Source: Phoronis australis | Taxonomy: Eukaryota > Phoronida > Phoronidae | Direction of reading: 5' to 3' | DNA: 49,431 nucleotides | Assembly: GCA_002633005.1 (NCBI GenBank) | Contig: NMRA01000349.1 | Location: forward strand, 434,522 to 483,952 | In this document: piece after piece, positions 24,101-34,777 of the stretch | Position numbering within the stretch: position 1 is the stretch's first letter | Layout of the letters: the number at the start of each line of letters is the position of its first letter | Position numbers and translations under genes: made by a program | Notes under the pieces: generated by a model | Told to the model about the DNA's origin: nothing | Database searches by the model: none | Seen by the model: the letters and a program-made list of their open reading frames with translations, nothing else

Positions 24101-27100
24101 CTGGAATAACCAACGAACCTTATTATTGCTAAAAAAACATGAAAAAGGGTTGCCTTCGCCTTTAAAGGGTAGTCTACGTGTGGACGGGACTTAGTTACTA
24201 TGTTACAAATTTTCTGTGGAGAATCACAAATCATACGATTTAAAGAGGCATGGAACGCGAAAGTAATGTGACAGTTACGCGCTTTGGATAATGCACGGAT
24301 TTCTAGACAATATCGTCAGACTCACATACACGAAACATAGACGAAATAAAAACTCTTTCATCCCAATACATTTTTCGAATTCTCTGCCCCCAATAATATG
24401 TATGAGCCCAAATGCGCTCAAAGAAGTCTGAGTGGCTGCTGCTAATTGAAATCGCCATTGTTTTGTTTACATCAAAGGTCAAGGATCACATTTTCCATAT
24501 AAGGGAAATGTGCTACCTATGTCTTACCCATAGTGTAATGCCTATGGTCTTGCTATACCAAAAAAGGAGAGAAGTGCTTTGACATGTGGGAGAAAAATCG
24601 ACGAAGTGGATTTTTTGAAATTTAAAACTAAAAGAAAAATGCTTTGACATCAACAGAAATTTATAACGTTTACGAACAAACTGTGAAACTACCTGGTGAA
24701 CAGTTTGACTTCTGTTTTAATGGCAGAAAACCCTTTGAATGATGCAATTTAGTCTGTTTTTCACGTTCTAGTCCACTTTAATATTATGCTCCTTTCAGAG
24801 ACTATACTGATACTGGAGACCTATAATGCTTGCAGAACGTTACAAGATTGTTCAATCGAATTTACCTGATCTCCCGTTTGACGACGACACCTTCGACGCA
24901 GTGATGTTCAATATGGTCTTGCACCACCTTGACGACGGAAGCGACCATGGATTTAAGAACCACGTGAAGACATTTGCGGTAAGAGAAGAACGAATTGCAG
25001 TTTTAGCTCTTTGAACTCAATACGCAAGATGTATGAAATCGACTTTACATTTAACTTAAGCATGTGGCTTAGTTGTGTTATCCCGACCGAGCACATTGCT
25101 GACGGCATTCTCCATTTTGAGAGTCACATTGAAGTTAGCACACCGGTAGATATGAAACATCCGAGAGATAATTGAAGGCAACAAAAGTACCTGAGATGTT
25201 TCGGATGCATTTGTGCATGTGAGAACTTCAGCCATACGGATAATCATTCCCCTGAGTTTAAAAGTCACATTTTTGCCACCGTATCACTGAATACCGCACA
25301 TGCGCAGACTAACGTTCACCTTCGAGGGTATCTCGAATATAACACTGCTCGTTCGTGTCACGGCTAAAGGGGTGCAGAATTATCGTAAACTTTTGTTCCA
25401 TCGGATTATGAAAGGTAGAGGTGCACAGACATCATCGAGGTACCTGTTAAACAGAAGATGGACACCATTTCCCTAAGTTCACCTTCTCCACCTGCTAGGA
25501 GTCTTCGTTTTTAAACGCGAAGCGTCGGGAGCTGCAACCATTTTAGTGACTCTAGGGTGCCGTCCACAAGCAGACTTAACCTGGTGCAAGTTACTCCTGG
25601 TACGAGTTGTCGCTTGGTTTGAGAGATGAGTGGGCGCTATTTAAACTAGCGCAACTTACCCCACTTTAATTGTGACAACTTGATTCCACCTTTTCGAGGT
25701 GGGATAACTTGTTCTATGGTAACTTGCGCCACTCGTGATCGCTTTGTGGCCGCAAAAATGGGGTAACGACATTAGTTTTTGATTAAGGCCCAGTTGCTTA
25801 TAAGTTATACGCTGTATAGCAACAATGACGTCGCATTATCACAAGCCACGTTTGTTATTGTTGAATAATGCGCCTGACGTCATGCAACAATCAAATTAAT
25901 TTACCCAGCGGATAACTTTGACGGAAGTTTCATGCAAGCCAGCCCAGATGCATTATAGGACGCTAACGACGCACTTGATAACAATGTTTATGATCAACGT
26001 TTCGATTTAAAGCTAAAATCTTCATCAGGTATGAGTCATGCTCTACCTCACTTCACCATACACTGCATAGTACAAGCGACAAGTAGAGAGATGTCTAAAG
26101 TGGGGTAGGGCGGAAGTAATTTTCAGCTGCGGTTACATAGGAAAGGGTTTTCTCTGGCGTTAAGTGTTCATTGTCACGCACAAAGGGACCACTTCCGTCT
26201 TTCCAATGTTATTGGATGTGTGTGTGTGCGTGTGGACAAGTTGTTCTAGGATAGGCTGTGTGTGGTGGACGGGACTAAGCTCACAACGCTGATAGGCCTA
26301 TCACTCGTGCGCGTCAACAGTCACCTCAGTTCTAGTCCAATTTAGGATTGCCCGAGAATACACGCCCAAGGTAAATGATTACGACAATTCTTGGAAAGTA
26401 GTATACATAGATTTCGCACAAGCTAAGCTGGTGGAGAATTATTCGGGCCGCAAACGTCACGTCCGGATTGACGCATGCAGGATTTATAGAACCCGGAGAA
26501 TTTAATTAACTTGAAAATTTATGAAGGATAATCCGAAATTCGTAATTTAACCAAAATGACAGTAAGACGACTCGTTTCCGTTTTAACTTCGATGTTTGTT
26601 TTTTCTTGCGGGGAGCTGTGAGATGTTTTATTTGATAAATTAAATCTGATTTTATGTTTTATCGGGATATGATTTTAATTCGTGTTTAAGCATCCCGACT
26701 TATATTTATGTTACGTTTACCATGGACGTTGAGGGCTGAAAATGATGCCAAGCGGCATTTATTTGACCCTACGCAACTTGGAAAAAACACATTTTTAGTG
26801 CATTTTTAGCGATTATTAGTGTGTATGTGTAACTGTAATAGTCGCGTCCTACTGGGCGGCTACATTCAACACCGTTGCCATAGTTTTCTTTATGATTTAC
26901 AGGAATCCTTTCGAGTGTTAAAACCTGGTGGACTCTTAATCCTGCAGTGCGCTACCAAGTTTCAAGTCCGAGAGTGTTTGTGGTGGAATGCATTTATTCC
27001 CGTCCGTGCTGTAAACGCTTTCTGTGACCGTATAATCGACGTCGGGCAAACTAAAACTATGTTAAAGGTGACTGGTTGTCATACTTTTAAACGAGACATA

Positions 27101-29918
27101 CGTAATTTCATGTTCTAGTTTTTCAAAAAAATTGCACACACTATTTTTGAAAATTCCCAATTACGCGCATGAAAACGATAGGGCTAGACAGAGAATATCC
27201 GAAATCGAGTTTCAAACCACGTCAGTTTTTATGTGCAGTTTACACGTGCTATTCCTTACAAAATCGTTCCAGTGATGGCAAGCAAACCCGTTGTGCAAGA
27301 GTGAAAATTATAAGGGAACTGTGTGGGGTACAGAGGCTTCCAGAAGCTTTTACTATGGGAAAGGGATGAAAGCAACGTGGAAAGATTGAAACATCGACCT
27401 GGAGAAGGCGACTCTACAGAATACTGATGTTCTGGTTAAAACGTGTTGGTCGAGTAGACGTCAATGTCTGTGTATACTGAGGTCAGATGTTGGTACCTCG
27501 TTCATCTATACTAAGTGATCTGGGATGCTGGTCTATGAGTCTTCGGGAATGTTGTCTAGCATTACACGCGAGGGTCTTGCGTCTACCAGAAAGCGCCATG
27601 TTCGTCGGTGCGATCGTCGAAATAAAAGGCGTCCACTCACCAAAGTTTCGTTTCTCACAACTGTTGCATCTTTTTATCGGCGTTTCTCCATTTCACACAA
27701 GTATTTCATTTTCATTGTCTTTAATGGAGAACACTAGACATTTAAGAAAATATACTCTTTTGTATTCTGAATTTGGCCTTCCTTACGCAAGCCTATCGGG
27801 GACAAATAGTTTAAATAGTTTCGAGCTTCCCTTACGTCCCTAGTATCCCAAAAAAGTAAAAATATGGTACTGATATGTGCCCTCAGTAACGCGGAGCATG
27901 TAACTGTCACTTACGTCGGACCATGGTATCTCATATTAGGGGCGTTGAATATTCTGGGAATTGCAAAAGTATACTAATGAGTCAAGTAGTAGCGATGTGT
28001 GGTCACTTTGATCGCTCGTGTATGTATTTACAGGAAACTGGCTTCCGCCCTACTCTACAATACAATGAGATGGACACCTTTTTGATTCCAAAGGATACAT
28101 ACATGGACGTAAAAGGAATCTTCCGAAAAGTACGTGTGACAAACAGTGTGAGCATTGTTGCATTTATGCCAAACGACGACGTATGGAGGTGGCAAGGCAT
28201 TGTTTAACTTGCGAGATCCATGCGACGGGCGTAAGCGCGTAGCATGATTATCGCCTATGGGATATTCCATTGTTTTCCTTTGTTTCGTCTTTATTAGATA
28301 CAACACTTGCTTTTCCACCATTATCTTTATTACAAAGAAAAACAAAGTGAACAATGGATAGGCCTATCTACCGATCTCCGTGCGGCGAGCTTGCGACCTA
28401 GTTTCCCATGGGCTTATAGACCGGTCCCGACGGTGCTAACAGGTCACGCGGACGGAAACCGAGGCCGAGGGAGACAAACATTGCCCTTCACCAGTCAGTG
28501 CATTATGTTCTTATACGCCCGAGGGATCGGTCTACCTTGCTTTATCACTGACATGACCACTGGTGCTTCCTTCCTTTGATTTGTTCCTCTCTTATTAGAT
28601 TAGCTTGCTCTTACTTACTTTGATGTTCTGATATAGGACGTCCGGCGGCATCATCTCATAACGGAAGTTATCTTACGACATTTCACCCAATCAGAGGACA
28701 GAAGTAGAAATAGTCGAGCATTATTTACTATCATTATTCTCTGTTGGATACTCTGTACATTCATTTTTGCATGCCCTGGGTAAAGGATAAAACTTTTTGT
28801 GACTAGTGAAAATCAGAAGTCACTGTGTCAATCAGTACACTGAGAACCCGTGACGTCACGCCCCTCGGGTTGATACGTCAGGGGACAGTCACAGTTTGCG
28901 CACTGATTTAGCAGCTTCGTAATACAATCATTGGAAACAAGTTGACTTTCAAGGTAAGCTAGGGGCCGTTTGGGTTGAGGAAAAGCATAACTGATGAAAA
29001 TTGGTCTAAAAAGAGGATTGTATTTATTAAAGAGTCGTAGTACTCAAATGGCCATATACTACAGTATAACCACGTTGTAAACAGTTTAAATGTTAAAACG
29101 AACTATTTGGATTATTACAGCATGTGTTTTGTGCTAGGAAAATATCAAATTAAATGCTCTATGTTCAAATGTCAAAATATTAATTTGTACTTGGACTGTA
29201 TTCCTTATACTTTCTTAGTTAAACTTAGGAGAAGCGTGGGAGGATGTCTACTTATTTGTGAACTCCTTAACTTTTTTGCCAGATTCAAAATCGGAATTAA
29301 AATGATTATCTGAAAAACTTGAACTGAAGAGATGTATATTCTCTTGCTTATTCCGTTATAAAGATCCGAAAATTAGATGACCTCAACTGAAATTGTTGAC
29401 AAAGATCTATCTACAATTTTTTTCTTGAAAATTTTACATGTCAAGGAAGACGACCCTTTATCTTTTTGTAAAGAGTCATCTGAGACATTTAAACACCTCT
29501 TTCGGAGTATGATTTGGTATACAAAATCTGAGTTGATCTTAACTGCGTTGTTATTGACATGTGTTATGGTTAGTGCGTCGACATCCTCTCATATAAATGA
29601 ATTTGTCTCAAAAATCCTTGTCCAATTTTTGAAGAGATAGCAATTAACAAAGCAATCGATTTGTCCATGTTCACTTGCTTGAAATGCGGGTCACTCTCAT
29701 CGTTGCTTTCGTGTACTTTCCAGGAATGGAGAGATTTGTATTCAGGATTTTCTCTGTGCAACGACGAGGAGATGGAAGCAATGTTAAAAAGAGTGTCGGC
29801 GATGCTACAGGATGGCACGTTTTACAAAGAATTTAACAAGCTAGAAGAAAATAGACGAAATGCCGGTTCATCTACAGTTCTGATATCGTACAAGCCTGAT
29901 GCCAACTCAACAAGTTGA
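21112..29918 (+). CDS. SAM-dependent methyltransferase, gene C (six exons, complete, diverged paralogue)
   Basis: The exons are 21112-21228, 22974-23115, 24836-24978, 26903-27067, 28034-28129 and 29724-29918, which give 285 residues. Exons 1-5 have exactly the lengths of genes A and B (117, 142, 143, 165, 96 nt) and the same phases; the last exon is five codons longer. The motifs are DAGCGTGNYS (44-53), TMLDASEGML, FDAVMFNMVLHHLDDG, RVLKPGGLLILQ and RECLWWNAFIPVRAV, ending with EENRRNAG. Divergence from A and B is spread across the protein but all catalytic motifs are kept, so the gene looks functional. The introns are 0.97-1.9 kb and loaded with foldback repeats. It is the oldest member of the array visible here, and its product is probably a cytosolic enzyme since no signal peptide is visible. 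Confidence 0.88.
23133..24188. mobile_element. Foldback MITE copy 1 in gene C intron 2
   Basis: Ends are CCGTCCAC (23133-23140) and GTGGACGGG (24180-24188). The left part shares blocks with 25560-26273: CAAGTTACTCCTGG, GAGGTGG, TAACTTGCGCCAC, GGGTAGGGCGGAAGTAATT, CAGCTGCGGTTACAT and GTCACGCACA. The centre holds an inverted pair of about 85 bp (23503-23586 versus 23621-23706) and a second inverted pair (23708-23731 versus 24018-24040). No transposase is seen, so this is a non-autonomous DNA element. Confidence 0.7.
23503..23706. repeat. About 85-bp near-perfect inverted repeat with 34-bp loop
   Basis: The left arm 23503-23586 and right arm 23621-23706 are almost exact complements. The loop carries GGGTTGCCTTCGCCTTTAAA. 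The left arm plus loop recur in direct orientation at about 24055-24177 with more mismatches. The unit thus appears direct, inverted, direct within 0.7 kb. Confidence 0.85.
25560..26273. mobile_element. Foldback MITE copy 2 in gene C intron 3
   Basis: It starts CCGTCCAC (25560) and ends GTGGACGGG (26265-26273), like copy 1. Shared internal blocks keep the same order as copy 1, but the long central hairpin of copy 1 is missing. It is split by the insertion at 25766-26100. Confidence 0.7.
25766..26100. mobile_element. 335-bp nested insertion with 7-bp target duplication
   Basis: Copy 1 of the host MITE reads AATGGGGTAGGGCGG without a break. Here TGGGGTA occurs at 25759-25765 and again at 26101-26107 with 335 bp between. 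The insert has an internal fold: GTTATACGCTG and GACGTCGCATTAT pair with ATAATGC, GACGTCAT and CAGCGGATAAC further on (about 25808-25918). No coding frame. Confidence 0.75.
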
Positions 29919-30209
29919 ACATTTACTTGAACAGTGCAGACTGTGCATGGAATCATAGATTATAGACAACAGATTCGCAACTCCGACATTTTCTTGTGTA
30001 CTATTCTAGGGGAGGCGCCACTCTCCTAGGACTATAGGCGAATTATTCAGAAAGTAACAAACCAAATCCCGAGTACGACAAGAGACTTGGATGTGTTATG
30101 CTTGAATTCATAAGCTAAAGTAGTAGTAGAACCACGGGTTGCTTTGTTCTTTTTGGTTGAGAAAGCTGTCAATGTTACAAGCTACCGTTTGATAATACTT
30201 AGTTATAGT

Positions 30210-31272
30210 AAGTGTGGTGGCACTGGTGCTAGTGACGTGTTGGTGGTGGTAGGGTGGCGCTAGTAGTGATAGTGCTTGTAGGGCGGTGGTACTCGGGTAC
30301 CGTTGGTGGTGGTGATGGTGGTAGGATGGCGCAATGGAAGTGCTGGCCCGGGGGTGGTATTGGTCACTTGATGGTGGTGGTAGGCGCTGTGGCCTACGAA
30401 TGGTAGTGCTGGTAGGGCGGTGGCACTGGTACTGGTGGTGGTGGTAGGGTGGCGCTAGTATTGATACTGCTGGTAGGGCGGTGGTACTCGGGTACCGTTG
30501 GTGGTGGTGATAGTGGTAGGATGGTGCAATGGTGGTGCTGGCCCGGGGGTAATATTGATCACTTGGTGGCGGTGGTAGGGTGCCTCTAGTAATGGTAGTG
30601 CTGGTAGGGCTGTCACTGGTACTGGTGGTGGTGTTAGGGTAGCGCTAGTATTGATAGTGCTGGTTGGGTGGTGGTACTAGTACCTGGTGGTAGTGACCTG
30701 TTGTAGTGATGTTGGTGGTGGCGCTAGTTGTTATAGTGCTGCTAAGGCACGTACTGCATGGTGGTGGGGTGGTGCTAGTAATGGTAGTTCTGGTAGGGTG
30801 ATGGTACTGCTACTTTGTGGTGATGGTGGTGGTAGGGTGGCGCTAGTAATGATATTGCTACCAAGGCGGCGGTACCGGTACCTGGTAGTGGTGGTGGGTT
30901 GACGCTAGCAATGGTAGCTGCTGGTAGGGCGGTGGTACTGGTGGTAGTGTTGGTAGGGTACTCTNTAATGATAGTGCTACCAAGGCGGCGGTATCGGTAC
31001 CTGGTGGTGGTGGTAGGTTGACGCTAGCAATGGTAGCTGCTGGTAGGGCGGTGGTACTGGTGGTAGTGTTGGTAGGGTACTCTTAGTAATGGTAGTGCTT
31101 ATGTAGTAGGGTGGTGGCGCTGGTACTTTTTGGTGATGGTGGTGGTAGGGTGGCACTAGTAATGGTAGTGCTGGTATGAGGCGTTGGTACTGGTACTTTG
31201 TGGTGGTGGTGGTAGGGTGGTGCTAGTAATGGTAGAAGGCGGTGCTACTGGTGGTACTGATGGTGGTGGTAG
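30210..31272. repeat. GGT-rich minisatellite
   Basis: About 1 kb is built from GGTGGTGGTAGGGTGGCGC-, TAGTAATGGTAGTGCTGGTA- and GGGCGGTGGTACTGGTACT-like units repeated many times with variation. An N at 30964 sits between copies 30846-30963 and 30965-31083, so true length is uncertain. The open frame inside it (30687-30902) is a by-product of the repeat. Confidence 0.9.
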
Positions 31273-31801
31273 TGCGTTATGAGAGGTCATGTTCAAAACA
31301 GATCATTGCCAAGATAAAAATACGTGCTCGTTACCCGGCAGAGATGAAAAGGAGACCGAGGTTTGTAAGATGAGGTCATTTATCGTAATCTATTTTGCCC
31401 GGTTTACGCCAAGAGCTATGTTGCAGAGTAAAACAAGAGGAGGATTGCGAATTATGTCATATTATGACGTAAATAGATAGAACTAAATAAGACTCTGCAA
31501 GATGGGCATGGAAAAAACCCATAATGGCAATATGGGAATATGCCTACTGACATCGCCCATCCGAGGAAGCGTAACTTCCCGGGCAATAACAAGGGTAGAC
31601 TAAGATAAAATACAGGTACTAACAACGGTGTAACTGAAAACTAGAATACAAAAGTCAAGAATATAAAGAACTAGTAAATAAAAAACGTTAAGTAAAATGC
31701 AACAATGGAAGTAAAGGTAACTAGAACTAATGACCTAAAATAGCAAAGCCTGCAACAAAAGACCTGCGAACGGGAGGAGGCCGGCTGCAACAACAAACCT
31801 G

Positions 31802-31970
31802 GGGCCTGTTCCAAGAAACTGACTAAGTTCATTTTTGACCTAAGTTTAAGATTTGTCTTAACTTCTAAACTTTGAAACTTCCACATTCGGTAAGTTTGTC
31901 AAAATTAAGACAAAATTTACTAAAATTTAAGATTTGTCTTAGCTAAGTCAGTTTTGTTGGAACGGGTCCC
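31802..31970. mobile_element. Foldback MITE with GGGCCTGTTCCAAGAAACTGAC termini
   Basis: The left end GGGCCTGTTCC..AAACTGACTAAG pairs with the right end CTAAGTCAGTTTTG..GGAACGGGTCCC. The interior is itself foldback, with TTTAAGATTTGTCTTA on both sides. It is 169 bp with no coding capacity. A longer relative lies at 34514-34777. Confidence 0.75.
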
Positions 31971-32104
31971 TGACCTGGGGGGGGGGGCTGAAACCACAGA
32001 CCCAGAGGAGTGGGAGGGGATGAAAAACAAAGTGAGAGAAATGGGGAGCTGCAACAACAGGCTCACCGGGAGTTCAGGAAGCCTGGGAAAGAGGAAAAAG
32101 CAGA

Positions 32105-32340
32105 CATGCGAATGTAGTTTTTAGTGCGTTAGATTTCCAGCGCTCCATGCTGGATCACCGGTTCAGGGACGTCAAGGCTGGCCGCTGATATGGCTGCGCC
32201 AATGCGAAAGCAATGTAACTTATAAGACTTGGTGTCAAGACCTACAAAGGAAGCCACTTTAGGTGACAACATACAAACACAAGGAATATGGATGAAACTA
32301 AAATGCACTTTGAAAAAATAATAATCTCTGGTAAGATGGG
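32105..32340 (-). pseudogene. Decayed tyrosine recombinase fragment (C-terminal catalytic part)
   Basis: On the minus strand one frame reads LTRDYYFF and then GLDTKSYKLHCFRIGAA, followed by VPEPVIQ. A frameshift leads to MERWKSNALKTTF. In animal tyrosine recombinases of mobile elements (DIRS-like or Crypton-like) the corresponding order is LTRDxF, GLD..YxxHSFRIGAA, I..LGRWKSxAxxxYI. The H-x-x-R catalytic pair is present, but the expected catalytic tyrosine region reads TTF and the frame is broken. This is an inactive relic; the parent element type cannot be decided. Confidence 0.6.
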
Positions 32341-34513
32341 CAATGAAAAAGCGTACTGCAGATGTACGAAAAGGTGCAAAAAGTGTTGGAAAATAGTGAG
32401 TGGATAAAATTGAAACATTTGGACACGTACGACGACTGTGCAACTGACAATGAAATTGAACTGGAACATGTGAGATGCTAAACAAAAGAAAATCCCATAG
32501 ACACGTGACAATCATCAGCCTGTAAGTAAGCCTACCGGAGCGGAACAAACTCAAGGCATGTGCAAAGTCTGGGTCTGGGAATAAGCGTCATGTAGCCCTG
32601 CACAAAGAAATTAGTGGACCAGTCGGTATTAAGGAAAAAAAGAGGGGGAGGGGCTTGTAAAATAGGATGCTCACGTAAATATATGTAACGAGTGAAATAC
32701 CATTTATGATCGACATATGTCCCGAGTAAACATACGTGCGTCAGAAGCTGGGTGTTACCAGAGATTAAGGAGACCGAGATTGCCGAAATAATGTCATTTA
32801 CTATAACAAAATACAAATGCGAGGGGATGAAAATACGCTATGTAAAAATAATATTCTCTGGTTTAGTCGGCCAATAAAAACACACCAAGAGATGTTGAAG
32901 ACAGGTCATGACCATCCGCAGGGACGCACGGGAAAACAGTGGCAGAAAATTGGCGAAAGTGCAAGAGCTACGTACTTGAATGCTGACAGCCGGATACCCA
33001 ATTTAAAAATAATAAATACACCATTGCGTTACTGTAGGGAATGACCCCGGCCAGGGTTTGATAGCCCTCTAACGGTAGACAAGATGATGCTTGATGCTCT
33101 TCAAAGCAATAGTTTCCCATTGCATGGTTATAACACTGAATGGAGAATTAAATAGCGGGTAGTTAGGATTATCGCACCCCCCCCCCCCCCNCCCGCGCTT
33201 TCCTCCCGGTCCTCAAAATCCTAAACTCTACGCCAAAGGTTTATACTAATAAGGTATAATGCAGCTGTTGCAGGAAGTTATATGTAACGACTGTAAATCC
33301 CTAAACAGAAGTATCCGGTGCCATATTAGTTTGGCGTGTGTTCGGATGGCAACTGACGCTCAATATATCGAAAGCGTTTTCATGATTGATAAATGTGTTG
33401 TGACGGCTGAAGTTCACACGTTACGACCTGATTGTATTAGTGACTTTTAGTTTTGTTTTATTGGTGACGTATATCTGTGACCTTCATTTTGACTCTTATC
33501 AGGTTAGCTATTAGTGTTAGCAGGAAGAGATAACCATCTCTGATCCTGGTGTTAGTTGTATTTCATAGTTTTGTTGACATCCTTCTTAACAAGGAGTTTA
33601 CTTGGAACTTGGCTGGCTTCAATCACCAAGTTTTCATTATACATAGTTAATTGAATTCCCTGTATTGTTTCACACCTCCTTTTGTCATTTGTTACATGCA
33701 TTTATGTGCATATGGATCGGAACCATAAGTACTGAAATAAACTTTCTGTGGTAGTAGTCTACCGCGTAGTCAGATACACTTTAGCTCACAACGACGTCAA
33801 ATACAGGTTCTGTTTATATCGAGACTCAGTTTTCGTCACCCATACTACTGGCGCGATAAGCTATTTCTTCACTTACTGAATTGTAAACAGTAATGTTTTC
33901 TGATTTCCTATATCCTATTCACTAGCCAGCGTCGTTCCCTAGACCCGAGAACCTCACGAAAATTCAAGGTCGCACTAATCTTCGTCAAAGATATCGCCAT
34001 CTATTACAAGCCCAGTTCGTAATTACGCTACTTTCTTTCGTGAGATTCTTGCCACAGCGGAGCTCAACCCTGCATGGTTGGCGCCATCCTCAGCTACGGG
34101 CGGGCCCTTGATCAGAACTGAGCCTCTGACTACTGGGCCCCCTGAGGTGAATCCAAATCCGTATGGTTGTCTGTTGGAGGTGGAAGTACGATGACGCTCT
34201 TTAATTAGGGCTTCATCTTTTGTACTAGATTGTAACAATCATTAAGATGTCTATGGTAACAATTCTCCACTACGCGATCTCCTTCGTAGCGCCCTTTTGT
34301 CTTGGCCAACTGCCTTATGCTTGATGCAAATCCCTTGCATCCGGCTGTACTTCCGCCGATAAGTTGCGCTGATTCTACCGTTTGTCGTTGCATTCCTTAA
34401 TCTTTTATTTGTATTTTGTCGATTTGCTTTCTTAGCTAGCGCCTTTACCGTATGGAAATACAGTGCTAAGTCACGATCAGGATCGGAAACGCTGTTCTAT
34501 ATGTCCCAGGACC
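32341..34513. other. Intergenic DNA, no gene recognised
   Basis: It includes a poly-C run with an N at 33191 (about 33176-33193). Short open frames exist on both strands but none shows a known domain or exon-like borders I can support. Confidence 0.45.
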
Positions 34514-34777
34514 GGGGCCAGCGTTCTAAAACCGTGGCTGACTCAGTTATAAGTTCATTTTTTTACTTAAGTCTAAGATTTGTCTCAACTTCCACACTAC
34601 TTTGAAACTTCTACATCCGGTAAGATAGTCAAAATTAACTTAAGTCAAAAACTTAAGTTAAACATAAAGATCTCTTTCTTGAAACGGTCTTGAGACAAAT
34701 TAAGTTTTATTTTAAAATTGACTGAAATTTTAGATATGTCTTAGCTAAATAAAGTCAGTTTTCTTGGAACGGGTCCC
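34514..34777. mobile_element. Foldback MITE, longer relative of 31802-31970
   Basis: The right end GTCAGTTTTCTTGGAACGGG-TCCC is nearly the same as in the 31802 element, and the interior shares AAGATTTGTCT and CTTAGCTAA. The left end is degenerate (GGGCCAGCGTTCTAAAACC). About 264 bp, no open frame of note. Confidence 0.6.

Noticed and set aside
27525-27737. Frame with SFLTTVASFYRRF resembling the Gypsy polymerase SFLGLASFYRRF motif
   Set aside because: The match is one short block with an extra residue, and no reverse transcriptase or RNase H motif occurs on either side. Likely chance.
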